Origin: Brachionus rotundiformis
Lineage: Eukaryota > Rotifera > Eurotatoria > Ploima > Brachionidae
Length of the DNA stretch: 64,000 nucleotides
Reading direction: 5' to 3'
NCBI GenBank assembly: GCA_016802295.1
Contig: JAESIW010000129.1
Span: 554,511-618,510 of the forward strand
Below, piece after piece: positions 1 through 13,217 of the stretch. Every line of letters starts with the position of its first letter. Within the stretch, counting starts at the first letter, position 1. The translations under genes and the position numbers were made by a program. The notes below the pieces were generated by a model, which made no database searches, was not told the origin of the DNA, and saw nothing but the letters and a program-made list of their open reading frames with translations.

Positions 1-73
1 TTTTTAATTATAAACTAAAAAATATATTTATTTAAATACTTAAATTTAAATTTAAACTTAAACACATATGCAT

Positions 74-395
74 ATGAAGAGGCAAGATTTGGCGATCAGC
101 GCTAAACCAATTGGACTCGAAATTAATGGAACCAGGACGAAACTTATGTGCATTAAAACTGCATAACCCGACTACTTTCCACACGCCAATGAGTCAATGT
201 ATCAAGAAAAAAGACTGCGATTGTTTGGACATGTACTTAGAATGAATGAACCAAAAGAGCCCTTCATTGGACACCTCAGGGACGCAATGAAGAAGGACAA
301 GCAGTAACTTGGAGGTCAACAATCACGAAAGAGCTCGCCGAAATGAGAATGACATGGATCGACTTAAATGGTAATCAAAAATAATGAACCTATGC
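74..395 (+). pseudogene. LINE reverse-transcriptase C-terminal remnant
   Basis: A broken piece of a non-LTR retrotransposon. The first frame, from 74, reads MKRQDLAISAKPIGLEINGT and then ...KLM before a stop, resembling the post-YADD part of LINE reverse transcriptases. A second frame from about 197 gives EKRLRLFGHVLRMNEPKEP, matching the common LINE tail pattern RRLRWFGHVLRM. A third frame around 305-370 reads TITKELAEMRMTWIDL, also typical of that tail. Three frames and internal stops show it is dead. The clade is not certain. Confidence 0.65.
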
Positions 396-400
396 TAAAC

Positions 401-1855
401 TTATTATCATGCTCAAAGCATTATAAAAAAAATTTTAACTATTTTCAAATCTTCAAATTTAATGCAGAGATATTTCTATGTTAGGCAAACCATGTTTAAC
501 CATCTTCTACAGCAACCACAAATACTGAAAACTAAATACTAAAATTTTCATAAATTTTTGACTATGAGCATTAAAATTTGATCAGCGAAGCTAATTTGCC
601 TTATTATGGAAAAATTGAATGGCATTATTCTCTATTAAGAGTTGATAATTGTGGATTTGGTAAACAAGAAGCTCAACTCAAATCTAATGGATATTTTACC
701 AAATAAAGTTATTAGCAAAAATTAAAAATCTTCTTATTGATAAACTTGTAAATTATTATAAAAAACTTTGCACTTAATTTTTATCTTTAGTCTTTTTATA
801 ATTTGATTTATTTTTGTACTTTAAAAAATAATTTTTTTTTGAGATATAATTTAAAATTGGACCTGGATCTAAAAAGTAATTAAAAAAAAATCATTGAGCA
901 TTGCCTTACATGATCAAAAGACAAGCCTACTTCTATATTTGATAATATTTTTGAGCCAGTTTTGTTTAAAGTTTAGCCTTATTGCAAACTATTGTTTCTA
1001 AAACAAAATCTGATATAAATTTAATTGCTATTTTGGTTATTTTTTGATTCCAAATTTTTTATTTTAGACCATATTATAAAAATCTGTTTGTTGGTTAATT
1101 ATAATTATGCTGCTATTCGTTTAATAAAATGAAAACAATTTATGCACACACAAAATGGAAAATAAACTTTTTAAATTATCTTATAAATATTGACTCTGTT
1201 TGGCTCAAAAGTTAAAATTTTTTAATTAAAAACTTTATTGTAAACTGGTAGTTACATTCATTTTATCTACTTATATTGCTCCAATTCTAAAATCGGACTA
1301 AGCTAGTTTAACTCCAAGTCCAATAACTTACATGAGACTCAACCTTTTCTTATTTATAGTTTTTTTTTAACTAAAGTTTTAATGAGTTTGATTTAAATTT
1401 AATAACTTGATAATTTTTGATTCTTAAAATTTTATAATAATTAAAATAATAATAATAATAATAATTTTAATTGTACTCTAGTTTATGGATTGCGCTCCTA
1501 TTGATATTAATAAAGAGATAACTTCTATAATTCGAAAATCAAATAAAAATTTTAATTTATTTATTTTGATAAGTTTTAATTAATTGGACAAGTTTATTTT
1601 AATAGATTATTTTTTTGAATTTAATTAAGATCTTTTTTAATAAAGAAATCTTGTAAGTTTAATTAACAAAAAAAACTTATAGGTTATTTATATAAAATAA
1701 AAAAACAAATAGGACACCAGTTTATTCACATATTTTATAATAGAATATTAAAAAAAATATTATTTTAAAATTCAAGAAAACAAGAATATACTTATTTGAT
1801 TTTGCTTATTTGATTAATTTTCTAATTTATTTTTCTTGACTTTAATGAAAATTAT
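401..1855. other. AT-rich stretch with no gene seen
   Basis: I see no reading frame with family resemblance on either strand. The only distinct structure is a short (TAA)n/(AAT)n microsatellite at about 1440-1467. The rest is poly-A/T-rich intergenic DNA. Confidence 0.6.
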
Positions 1856-1860
1856 CATGA

Positions 1861-2085
1861 AAGAAAAACTATTTACCATGGATGAAGTCCTGAGGCTCGG
1901 TAGAATCTATACGAGTGAATGGTAACATAACGAATAACAATCTTCATTGTGATGAAGGCAGAGCTAGGTAAGTGACTGTGCTCTAAACACAGTACATACC
2001 ACAGTTACCAAAGATGGGATCCTACCGTTTCCCATCTTCGCAAGTCTAGCTTGCTAGCTTGTTGCAACTTATCTTATAATTATTA
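1861..2085 (+). pseudogene. LINE 3' end remnant with TTA-rich tail
   Basis: The frame KEKLFTMDEVLRLGRIYTSEW, ending at a stop near 1925, closely matches the end of the LINE remnant on the minus strand at 17545-17768 (KEKLTMDEFLRLGRIDTREW). Here it is followed by about 150 bases of relatively GC-rich 3' untranslated sequence and an (ATT)n-like tail near 2080. Two copies with the same C-terminus identify a repeat family present more than once in the window. Only the 3' end survives, which is typical of 5'-truncated LINE insertions. Confidence 0.6.
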
Positions 2086-2089
2086 TTAT

Positions 2090-4320
2090 TTTAAGCTGAA
2101 AACAAAATAAAAAAACATTTCATCTTCTTAAACTAAACTCTAAAAGTATTTATTTAAATTAGGTTTTATTCTGATTGATTTTTACAATTTAAATTTACTC
2201 ATAGAATAGTTAATTATATCAGTTTCAAACGATTAGTTTTAGAAAAATTTTCAAAGCAAATTCGCTCCAAAATTTGATAAATTCATCTTTTCACACTTGA
2301 TTAATCTTTTTTTATTTAAATTAACTTCTAATTATAATTTAGTTATTTTTGATTTATTTTGATTTTAACCATTCTTTGTAATAAAAAGTTTATTCGAAAA
2401 TGAACTTAAATTTACCGAAAACATTTTAATTATATTGGAAAAAAATTAAGACTAATCGATTCCATCATCTAGATAATTTAAGATTTTTGTACAAACTCAA
2501 AGGTTATGAAGATAATAATATTAATAGATAAAAAATTTTTAGTCTTGATTTCATTTTAATTTAAAAAAATGTTGGCCTAGTAAATTAAACTACGGATGAG
2601 TCTTTTTTGTTTAAATATCGGCTTACATTTTACTTATAAGCAAATAAGTAAAAAAAATATTTTAATTTTAAATAAAATTATCCCTCTACTGATTTAGCTT
2701 TTGAGTAAACAAATCAAATGTTATCCTTCAGATACAAGAAAATCGATTGATCTTAATAACTTTAATTGGCTTTCAAAATTAACAATAATTAGCTTTAAGG
2801 ACTGATTTTTTGTATTATTTTTCATTATATACAAATTTAGTAACTAAAGCCTAAAAATAAATAAATATTTATCTTTGTCTGACTATTTAAATTCACATAA
2901 AGAGTTTTCATTTTGCTAGTTCTCATCAAGCCGATTAAGGCATTTTATGGTCTGCGTCAAGAAATCAAAATCCTCGGCCAGTACAAAAATCATTTCATAA
3001 AATTGATTAATCATATATGTTTGGTAATTTGGGTCACAAACTCAAGCTATGCTTGATTTCTAATCCACTTAAGCAAAATCGCTAGGATATCATATTTACT
3101 AATAGCATTAAAAAAATTAAATATAAGATTAGTAACATACTCAAGTTCAATTTATTTGATTAAACTCAATTATACAAATGCAAATTTATACTTGTTACTT
3201 TAGAATTTTTAAAAAAGTTCAGAGTTAACAACCACTTTGGCATTGTGTTCTATAAATTTTGAATTTATTTTCGTGATTCTTCATATTTGTTTATAATTTT
3301 ATATAATTTATTTTATAAAAAAATTTGAAAATTAGTGGAATGCATAGTCTGGTTTATAATGGAATCATGAATGTCCCGTTGAAGCAGAAGATGAACGCAA
3401 TAAAAAGGAGTATTTTGAGGCCAAAAGCCAGGAAAAAAAGTGAACCATAATGGCAAAAAAATAAATAATAATTAATTAACCAAATAATTACTTATTTAAT
3501 TAAATTTTGAATTTTTATCTTATTTATTGAATACTTAAAAACAGAGATGCTCTGCTTTTTTACAATAATTTACGTAAATAATTGTAAGCTTACGTAAATT
3601 TATCAGATTTTATGCACAAGAAGGTAATTTTCTAACATTTTAGGTAAATTATTTTTTAAAATCTAAAGGTGGAACATCACTGTAATAAAATTCAGCAATA
3701 ATAACAAATTTTTTTTGCCAGAAATTTTTCTATTGTTTTTATCAATCAAATTTATAATTATTTTTTTTGTCAAATTATCTTGTTTTAATAAATGAGGATA
3801 TTGTCACGTACCAGAAGTTTTGTCCGGTTCAAATTTTTAAATAAATCCTTTAAATTATAAACAATTAAACAATTGTGTTCAAGCATATAAAAATGTTTAC
3901 ATTGTATTTTAAAAATGATATTAATATGTTTTTATTTATGTTATAAAACTTACTTAATTTGTATTTAAAAAACAATTCAATAAAATCAAAAAATTAGAGA
4001 TCATGTTTGTTTTTCATTATGTTTATAAAGATAACAAAACTAAAATAAACAAATAATTTATTCATTTGTTTTAATTTACAAGTTTGGAATCAAAAAATAC
4101 GCTGCTATCTGTAATTTTTAAATAATTTTAAATAAACCTAAATTCAAGTTTGATGCTAAAATTTTTTCAAGTTTTTTTGCTTATAGGACTTATCATTTAT
4201 GGAGATAGTTTGAGAAAAATTGAAAATTAAAGATTATTTTTACAATTATATATTAATTTAATAAATAAAGAATATAATTCGGAAGAATGAGGCATATGTT
4301 TAAAAATTGAATCAACAAAC
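2090..4320. other. AT-rich intergenic DNA; one weak coding remnant
   Basis: Mostly featureless AT-rich sequence. At about 3345-3460 a less AT-rich patch reads WNHECPVEAEDERNKKEYF on the plus strand, which could be a LINE fragment, but it is short and I cannot place it. The TMF1 gene ends just beyond, on the opposite strand. Confidence 0.45.
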
Positions 4321-4323
4321 AGT

Positions 4324-7300
4324 CTATAAAGACCTTTTAAGCAAATCTTCTATCTGAAGCCTGTACATTTCTTTTACATCTTGAAGATCTAGTTTCAGCT
4401 CTTCGTTCTCTTCAGTCTTTTCGCCAAACATAGTTAACAGTGCATTGTACTCAATAGCAAGTTTCTTAATAAAATAAATCAAACTGTTATTATTAATAAT
4501 TAATTCTTACATCATAATTATCTTGAAGCTGAGGATATTCTTTAGTTTGATCTTGTAAAGCTTCCAGCTTATTAGACAAATTGACCATTTCTTTAGCCAT
4601 CGATTCTCTTACCCGTTCCAAATCAGCCACCTCTTTCTTAAAAGAAAAAAATCGTTTATATTTTGATTAAGATTTTAAAATGATTATTCAACCTGTAATT
4701 GTACAATTTCACCTTCTTTTTGCTTTAGTTTACTCTGAAGAGTTTCTAGTATATTAATGGCTCCGTTTGTATTCTGAAATGAATTGAGTAGGCTGGCACC
4801 TTTTGATTCTACCAACCTATTGGGGCTTGAATTTGATAAACTTGTATCATTATGCTGCTGATGGTTAACTTTTTGAAGTAAAATCTCTTTTTCCTTACCA
4901 TATTCGTTTACCAGCGTTTGAAGCTTTTTATTCTCATGATCAAATTTATCTTTCTCAATCTCAAATTGTCGCTCAATGTATTTCTTGGATATCAATTAGT
5001 AAAAAATATTTTAGAAAATTTTATCTACTTTTTCTTTAACCAATGTCTCCACTTGCTGGTTAAGTGATGCAATATTTGCTTTAATTTCTGCCTCTTTTCT
5101 TAAATTTAAAAAATAAAAATTACAAAATACTTTTATTTATACAATAACTATATACTCAAGTGCTTCATTTTCAAATCTTTCTAAATTTGTCTTACATAAT
5201 TGATAGTCCGTGTTTAAACGAGATTTCTCTGCTTTAAGAGTTTGGACTTGAGCCTCGAGTGTTTTGGTTTGCTGGGTCAAGTCAATAACTAACTCTTGAT
5301 TATGGCGATTTTTTTCAGAAACATCACACAAATTAGCTTGAGCGTCCCCTAAAATGGTCAAATATTTAATTAGTTTTTTAGCAATTGTCTAATTACTTAG
5401 TCTTTCGATCAAATTTTTTTCAGCATTTTCCAACAATTCTATTTGACTTGAATGCGAAGCTTGTAAGTTGTCTATCTGTCTCAATAATGGTTTGGTAGCT
5501 TGGAAAAAAATCAAATTTAAGAAAACTATTATTTTATATTTAATTAACTACCATTTGAAATATTTTGACTTAAATCGTTGTTTCTCATTTCGGAGTCCCT
5601 TAATTGCTAAACAAGGAATTGACTTTTAAAAACTTCAAAAAGATATTTAAAAAATGATTTACTTGTTGTAGATCAGCTATCTCTTTGCGTAGCATTTCTT
5701 CTCTAATCGCGTGTTGTTGTTCTGATCTGGAAAAGTCTTGGCGAAGATTGTCCAATTCCCATCTTAATGCATCTTGGTTTTTTTGAGATGTTTTTCTTTC
5801 TTTATCGACAGCAAGTTGAATTTCCTCCTTTAATTGGGATTCAATTGATGAAGTAGCTTCGCTTATACTGTTTTCTTTAGCAGCTATCTTTTTGTGTAGT
5901 TCAGCTAATTCTCTGAAAAAAAAAATCAAACCATTTTAGATAGACATAAAAATACTTAAAACATATAAATAATTAATTAAACCATTTAATTTGGACATAA
6001 ATAGATAAAGATACTAAAATTTACAGTAGATAAAATTTACATTTTATTAAAAGTTTTTTTTAATTACTGACTAATAAGATTTTTTAAAGAATTTCATTTT
6101 GTGAAAAGCTATTCAATTAATATTAATCTTTTAATAATTTATTTACTTTTTTTTAAAATTCAAGTTTTGTTTGATTCTATCAAAGAAATAAATAAAAAAC
6201 TAAGTATCTAAAATTAATCTTTGCTCAAAGACTTGGGGCCATTAGTTTATTAAACAAATACTCTTAAAGAATGCTCTATTGATATAGATAAAATAGTTAG
6301 GACAGTAACCACATAAGCTTCCAAAATCACCAATTCTAATTTTAATATAAAAATTAAATTCATACTTGTAAGCATTTTGAAGATTATTCTCTAAACCTTT
6401 ACATTTTTCTTCCGAATCTTCAAAATTTTGTTTAGTCAAATTTAGCTCTTTTTCCAAAGCAATGGCTGTTTTTTCCAACTTTTTAAGCAAATCGACATTT
6501 TTCACCTCCGATTCCTCTTTATTGTCCAACACATTTTTCAATTCTTCCAACTCTTTCTGTGACTTTTGATAGTCAGCTTTAAGTATGTTTATTATCTCTT
6601 CCAATTCTTTTTCTTTGGCTCGTAATTTTTTAATTATATTCATATGACTAAGTTCCTGCTTGGACAACTTTTGTCCCTCTTCAATAAATTGCTTAATTTG
6701 TTCATCTTTTTCAGCGATCATATTCTTCATTTCCAAATATTCTTTCTGTAAACTATTAGAATCTTTTTTCATCAAATCCCTTTCATTATTGGCCTCTTGG
6801 TATTTGCCATTTAATTCATTGAGAGATCGCTGAAGCATCTGTATTTTTTCATTTGTCTCATAGCGCAATCGTTCTATTTCGTTCTGTAAATTGTCATTTT
6901 CTTCTTGTAGCTTGACATTTTGTTGATTTAACTTGATAATGTGAGCTTCACGGGCCACCAATATTGACCGATCAGATGGAACATCCAGTTTATTTTCATT
7001 AGATTTGTCAGCTTTCGTTGATGATGAATTTGGCGGTGGGGGAGACTTGACAAATATTTGCTTGACATTATTTTTAGACTTGGCTTGTTTGGCCATAGAA
7101 GCTAACGAAGGTATTTTCTGGATTGAATTGTCACCACTAGTGGATGGAAGCGATATGACCTCAATATCTGAACTAGCACAAGTTTCAAGACCCTCTTCAT
7201 TAGAGGAAGCATTTCCGCTACCTTCATCGACTTTAATGTAATCAGGCTCGTGATTTTGCTCATCTTTTTGGTCTGGTTCATTCTTTTGGATATCGGCTCT

Positions 7301-7846
7301 ATGTTCATCTGTTTTCATATCATTGGGACTTTCACTTGAGTCTACAAATGATTGTATCCAATTCTGTTTCTCAATACTCTCAAATGTTGGTTTTTTTCTT
7401 ATTTTTTTATTTGACTTTGTTTCATCGTTGGCAGTTCCAACTGAAGAGCTCATAGATTCGGTCACCGATTCTTCATCGTGACTGGACTTATGAAGAGTTT
7501 GTGAAGAGCTTATCTCATTGCTAGAAGTACTCAGAAATGAATTTTCAATATTTGTATCTTTTTTTTGATTTAGAAAGGTGGAGAAAAAATCTTCATCTTC
7601 TTTGGATGGTATCGAGGAACTTGAAGAGGATTTAAGGGTAAATGTAGGAATTACGGGGGCCAAATTTGATTGTGACTGCGAGGTCTGCAGGGAATCGGCA
7701 ACTGGTACTGATTTGGAAGTCTTTTCCGATTGGCCCAAAATCTCTTCTTCTTTGATGTCAAGAACTTGGTCAATTTTTTTTTGTGCCTGGATTAAAGCTG
7801 TCTTGGCATAGTTACTAAAATTTTTTGTTTCAAACCATCTATTCAT
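4324..7846 (-). CDS. TMF1: TMF1, TATA element modulatory factor golgin
   Basis: A Golgi coiled-coil tether that binds Rab6 in its family. Nine exons join in frame: 7846-6366, 5912-5663, 5606-5552, 5498-5397, 5348-5156, 5098-5029, 4983-4693, 4636-4511 and 4464-4324, about 902 residues (human protein about 1090). The N-terminus MNRWFETKNFSNYAKTALIQ followed by QKKIDQVLDIKEEE matches the TMF1 start (MSWF..., SIDRVLDIQEEE), which fixes the start codon. Residues about 30-290 are Ser/Asp-rich and low in complexity; from about 295 onward it is coiled coil. A central exon carries ATKPLLRQIDNLQASHSSQ, a TMF1 hallmark. The C-terminal domain has LETLQSKLKQKEGEIVQLQ and MFGEKTEENEELKLDLQDV, ending QIEDLLKRSL. 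Introns within the 3' half are only about 45-57 bases; the first intron is longer (about 450). All donors are GT and all acceptors AG. Identity is firm; single exon ends could be off by a few bases. Confidence 0.92.
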
Positions 7847-8640
7847 CTCAAAATTGGCTTGATTTGTTTTCCATTAATTTATTTACGAAATCACCCTAAA
7901 ATTTTTAGAAAATTCCCTAAGAATAAATTATGAAGAAATTATAAAAATTTTCAAGTTGAGTAGAATTAGAAACTAAGCTAATGAATTAAAATTAATTTTG
8001 CAATTGAAGTAGAATTTTATTTAACAAAGTATATTATTAACTTCAACGTGTAAGTCCATGTATCAGGAATTTTAATTAGTGAATCTCAAAATCAGAAACT
8101 GGTTTTAATTTTTATTTATTTTAATAATTTAGATTTTAAATATTAATTAAAAAATGTTACAAAAAATTTGAAATGTTATTATTTTTAAATATGAATTTTT
8201 CTTTCAATTTTTTAAATCAAAATCTTCACCCCACACGGAACATATTGATCACAAATTTTTCACCAACTTTGAAAAAATTTATTGTATACAGATAAAATTA
8301 AAAATTTCTACATCCTTTTTAATTGATTCATTTGAATTTTGATTAAGAAATGTTTTTTTAGTTTAAAAATTAAAAAATTAAAACCAAAAAATATTTAAAA
8401 AACTATTTTAGCCTGATTTTATATTAAAAAATTGGCATGTTGAAGTATTTTGTCAATTTTTCAATTTTAACTTTTTTTAAATTATTTGTTTTAATATTAT
8501 ACATAAATAAATCAAAATTTTGGTTTAAATACTTAGAAATTATCAGCCTTTAACATTACAAAATTTTAAAAATCATCACCTAATGGTATAAGGTAATTAA
8601 GCGTTAGTTGCTTTAATTGAATTTGAAATTAATACAGAAT
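7847..8640. other. AT-rich region upstream of TMF1, no gene seen
   Basis: This should hold the TMF1 promoter and 5' untranslated region, as it lies directly upstream of the TMF1 start on the minus strand. I see no recognisable motif or reading frame in it. Confidence 0.5.
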
Positions 8641-8650
8641 TTGAAAAAGG

Positions 8651-9296
8651 ATGATAGCGAAAATTTATGATGATAATGATTTGAAAATAGAATTTTGTGG
8701 TACTAAATGGACATTTAATCCTTTGACTATAGAGAAACTCGATCGGATTTTTTTTGACCAGAGAATTGAGTGAAGATTTGGTTAAAGCAGCAGAAATTGG
8801 AGAAGTAGAAAAGTGTGATTATATAATTGGTTTGCCGGAAGCTAATGTTAATTCTTGTTATGCCGGTCATTCTGCTTTACATGCGGCTTCAAAATTGGAA
8901 ATTTAGATTTGATCATACAATTGATTCAATCAAAATTCATCATGCAGCTTTTGGTAATGAGGCTAAAGTTATCGAAATTCAAGTCTCAGTTAGATTAAAT
9001 ATTTATCTCATAAAAAGAATTAAAATCAAATTTAGAACTTAATTCTAGAAATAATTAAATGAAAACGGTTTTGCATATTACCGTAAACAAAGGACATATT
9101 GATGTTGTCAAGACATTGCCCAAGTATGGTGCTCATACTAGCCTTCAAGATATTGACGGAGATACACCGCTACATGATGATATTACTTTTAAAAAAGATG
9201 AGATAATGAATTTGCTTCTAGAAGCTAATGCTGACATTTCAGTTTGTGCATCGTGCACTCTAAGAGGAAATCTTTTCTTTATTTTAATTATTTTTT
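8651..9296 (+). pseudogene. mind-bomb (MIB1)-like ankyrin fragment, broken
   Basis: Pieces match the MIB1 E3 ubiquitin ligase of Notch signalling. They are a WTFNP segment (TKWTFNPLTIEKL) from the repeat region ahead of the ankyrins, then LVKAAEIGEVEKCDYIIGLP and YAGHSALHAAS, then HHAAFGNEAKVIE, then TVLHITVNKGHIDVVKTLPK and LQDIDGDTPLHDDI, ending in LLLEANADISV. The order follows MIB1 ankyrin repeats. The frame breaks near 8770, near 8900 and by a stop just before 9061, and parts of repeats are missing. The RING domains are absent. It is a decayed partial duplicate. A second fragment lies at 17158-17244 on the other strand, sharing both coding and downstream non-coding sequence, so the duplication happened at DNA level and was not a retrocopy. 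Confidence 0.75.
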
Positions 9297-9751
9297 GAAA
9301 AATTAGGTTTTAAATTATTTTGAAATATAAAAAAATTAGGTCTAATATTTAAATTGCCAAATATTTAATATGATAATTATTGAGTAAATATTAATGATAA
9401 TTAAAAAGAGTTTAAATGAAAAAAAAAATTTTAATTTAATTTTAATTTTAGTAGATAATTTTATTCAATTTTTGTGCAGTGTATAGACTATATTTTTAAG
9501 TTAATTTAAGATATGGATGACTTGAAAAATACTAGTTGTGGATAATAAAAAATTTAATCAAGAAATTATTTAATTAATTAAAAATACTGACAAAAAACTT
9601 TTAAATTTTTTTCATAATACAATTTCATAATACGACTTTGCCTTATTTTCAAATTTTTTGGAAGTGAAAATTGGTCGAGTGCCTTTAATTTTTTAGACAT
9701 ACAACAAGTGTACAATAAATTTTTTTTCTTTTCTAACATTGACTGTTCTAG

Positions 9752-11070
9752 ATTTATTCCAAAAAAGAAGCAAACGAATCTTTCTAAACCATGGATTACT
9801 AAGGATTTAAAGTTGATCATAAGGAAAAAGTTCCAGGCATGACAATCATATTTAGTTAGTGGCAGATGTCTATTGAAAATAAAGGCTTATCTTGCTATTA
9901 GAAACATGTGTCACAAATTAATTAAGCGGGCGATAATGAATTTAGAACTTAAATTAGCTCAATCCGCAAAGTCAAATCCAAAGTTAATCTATAGACATAT
10001 AAATAGTAACAGAGAAATAAACACTTCGATAAAAGCTCTAAAAAAGAAGATTCCGGAGAAACAATCAAAGATACCAATTGCTGCAAACTTAAATGATCAT
10101 TTTAAAGCATCTTTTAGTACCGTGAATTCTTCAAGTATTCCTATGTTTGAATTTAAGACATCAGCTAAATGCGATCTAGATCCCGAGAGCTAAATAACTG
10201 TAAATAAAATCTTAGAAAAATTTGAAAATTTGGATAAAAACAAGACTATGGGGCCAGATAAGGTTCATTCAGTAGTACTTAAGAACTGTTCATCATCAAT
10301 TGTTTTTCCTTTTTTTCTTATTTTAAGGAAATCGACTCGAACTGGAGAAGTGCTGCTTTGGAAGCATGCTTATGTTACTCCACTTCACAAAGGAGGTTCT
10401 AAATTGTCACCAAAGAATTATCGTCCAGTCTCGTTAACCAGTTTGATTTGCAAGTTACTTGAGAGCCTGGTAAAAAATGTAATGCTAGAACATTTATTGG
10501 AAAATAACTTCATATCTGGCTGCCAACATAGCTATTTGCCAGGCAATCGTGCTTGAAAAATTTGCTACAAACAATGGACATAATTACTAAAGCTCTAGCA
10601 CAAGTTTTTTCGGTGAAAGCATTCGATAGAGTTTCTCATGATAAGCTTTTGTATAAGCTAAATTTTTATGGTTATAGTGAACGTATGACGAGATGGATCA
10701 CATCGTTTTTGAAGGGTATAACTCAAAAGGTGGCACTTGGTGGAACATGTTCAAATTGGATAGATGTGACAAGTGGAGTGCCTCAGGGCTCAGTACTGGG
10801 GCCTTTAATTTTTGTTATTTACATTAGACTGGTCAACACCACTGAATTTTGATAAGTGCAAAGTTTTACATATTGGCAACATGGACACAGAATTCGATTA
10901 CATAATCGATTCAAAACCGCTCAACAAGTCTGTTTTCGAAAGACTTAGATATTTATATCCAAAGCGACTTGAAATGGGACTCAAATCAAAAATGTGACTG
11001 CAAGAGCAAACCGTATATTGGGAATGATCCGCAGATCTTCAAATTCCGAACAAATAAAATAGTAAGACTA
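9752..11070 (+). pseudogene. Jockey/CR1-like LINE reverse transcriptase, internally deleted
   Basis: A plus-strand non-LTR retrotransposon remnant. In order it shows SKPWITKDLKLIIRKKFQA (linker before the RT), NKTMGPDKVHS, YVTPLHKGGSKLSPKNYRPV, SLTSLICKLLESLVKNVMLE, KAFDRVSHDKLLYKLNFYG and VTSGVPQGSVLGPLIFVIYI. The catalytic YADD segment should follow the last piece, but the sequence jumps to STPLNFDKCKVLHIGN, so that segment is deleted. Stops also interrupt it near 9840, 10190 and 10555. The final part (10910-11060) is the frameshifted post-catalytic region. It cannot encode an active polymerase. Confidence 0.85.
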
Positions 11071-12412
11071 CAATAATGCTCACTTGTCAGGCCTCATTTG
11101 GAATATCCCATCGGCTCATGGTGTAATCATCATGAGATAAATTTTTTTTTTTAGGGTTTTATTTAATTCATAAGGAGATAAAAAATAAATAAAAAAGTCT
11201 ATAAACATTTTTTTCAGAATATATTTATTTTTTTAGAAGAGACAATTTTTTTAAGAAAAATTTATTTTCCCCTGACTGACTCTATGCCTTTTTTGCTCGT
11301 CTATTCCCGTCGATTTGACCACCTTCAAGTTATTCAACTAATTCGGCGAAGTCGGAACAAGTGGCGTTTTCGTCGTAGACTGTGTTTGAACCTCGTTTCG
11401 ATTAAACTTGCTTGCTCTATCTCTTCTTCATCATTAGTATTATAAATTTATTATCTTGGTTATTGACCGATAGAAAACAGAAATTGGAAAGGTTTCAGAC
11501 ATTTTTTAAAATCAGATTCAAAGTTAAATTTTCAAGCAGTTTCAAGGAATTCATTTTTATAAATAAATTATGTAACAAGCTGACTAATTAATTTAATTGA
11601 AATTGATACTTAATCAAGTTATAAGGAAAAACGTTCAATAATCTAATGGTCAAACAAAGACTAAAAAAAAACGCCAAAGCTGGTGCTGAGAGTGGTCTAA
11701 TGCTGGAAATTTATTTGGTGAACAAAGAACCCAACTAGCGTCCAAATTCCATTAAAGGCTTTTAAAGGCAACACTTGGAGAATGCACTAGAAAGCTGGAG
11801 TCTTTATACCAAAAAAGGAGTCAATTTTCTGGAATGATTGCAATGAAGAGTTACAAAATTTTTTAATTTGAGAAACCTAGATAATGACCACCTTCCAGTT
11901 TGGGATTGCTTACACTTAAAACAAGAAGACAATGAGTACCATGCACCAAAGTTCACCTTACCAATACTAAACAAATTCTTAATTTGATATTTTAACCTGC
12001 ATATTTAAGCTTGTGGTGGAACATAATCGAACGATGGAATACGGTAATTAAATACCTTTTTATTAAGAATTGACACTTATTTAACTAAGAGGATATATAA
12101 TTAAATACAATTCCTTTTTTTATTCCCTAATTTTTTAAAATCAAATATCAAAACTTTGATTCAAATCTAAATTAACAAAAAAGAAAAATTTAAAAATAAT
12201 TATTTTTCTATAATCAAAATATGATTTTTGAAAAAGCATTAGATTATTAGTACGCTGTTTGTAATAAGGAAATTTTAAGTTTTAGTTTTCTCTATAAATA
12301 TGTAATTAAAGTTGTTTACTTTAATTTTGCTTTTAAATCTTTATCTTAAAAAAATTCAATTATTAAATATTAATTAAGCAATCTTAAATTATTTATTTAT
12401 TAAAATAAAATT
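11071..12412. other. Intergenic DNA with unplaced less AT-rich patches
   Basis: A patch at about 11275-11420 and another at about 11660-12010 are less AT-rich than the surroundings and may be older transposon debris. On the minus strand the first reads roughly NNLKVVKSTGIDE, faintly like a LINE segment. Neither could be assigned. Confidence 0.35.
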
Positions 12413-13217
12413 ATGGGTAAATTTTAGAAAAACTATTAATTAGGAATAACTTAATTTTTAAAAGATGAATCTGGCAGTGAAGCTGATGATTGTCCTGGAA
12501 CAGTTCTTGGTTTAATCAATTAAAATTTACAATGAAAATAAACAATATATTTTTGTTTTAGGACCATTAATTTCAAATGATCTAATTGTGAATTTTGGTA
12601 TCCGATTCGATTTTAGTCGAACAAAATTAAAATCAATTTTAAAAGAAATTGTAGCTGAAGAAAAGCTAAAATTTTCTTCGATTTGCGGAGGCTATTTTAT
12701 TAAGTCTAATACTGAATCCCAAAAGCCAGACATTTATTTATTTACTGGCTTTGATTATTTGGAGACTGAAGATTTTTTGAACACTTTTTTAAATGAAAAA
12801 TATCGACAATTTGACTTTAACCAACTTGTAATTTAAATAAGTAGATAAATGATAATTTTCAATTTTTTTTTGAAGGGAAAAATTGCACCAAAAGGCACTA
12901 TAGCAAAAAAAAACTTAATTTTGGCTGATGGTATGCAAGCAGTTATTCATTTCACATATATAAATTTTCCAAAATCTACAAATCACAAAATTCAACTATT
13001 AAATACATTCGATTTGGAGCCATGCAAAATAATTTACATCTATTCGAAAGATGCATTGCTTTGCACCCAATGGTTTGCTTTGGGAGGTTCAATGATATCC
13101 GAAAATCACACCCCATCACAAGATTTTATTGAAAATTACAGAAGAAAAGGTTTTTCATTTGAAAATAATATTTTTACCCCAAGAAGTAATATGGTTTTAA
13201 ATATTAATAACATATAG
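12413..13217 (+). CDS. Unrecognised 218-residue protein, four exons
   Basis: I do not recognise this family. Four exons join in frame with GT-AG borders: 12413-12416 (ATG plus one base), 12465-12509, 12562-12827 and 12876-13217, giving 218 residues. It starts MDESGSEADDCPGTVLGPL, then ISNDLIVNFGIRFDFSRTKL, and later has SICGGYFIK, GTIAKKNLILADGMQAVIHF, ALGGSMISENHTPSQDF and a stop after VLNINNI. There is no evident signal peptide, membrane segment or low-complexity region apart from the acidic N-terminus, so it looks like a soluble globular protein. Consistent phase across three introns of about 48-52 bases argues that it is real. The four-base first coding exon is unusual. It sits among transposon remnants but has no transposon motifs. 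Confidence 0.6.

Noticed and set aside
9578..9820. 80-codon minus-strand frame
   Set aside because: It is the antisense of the plus-strand LINE segment containing SKPWITKDLKLIIRKK.
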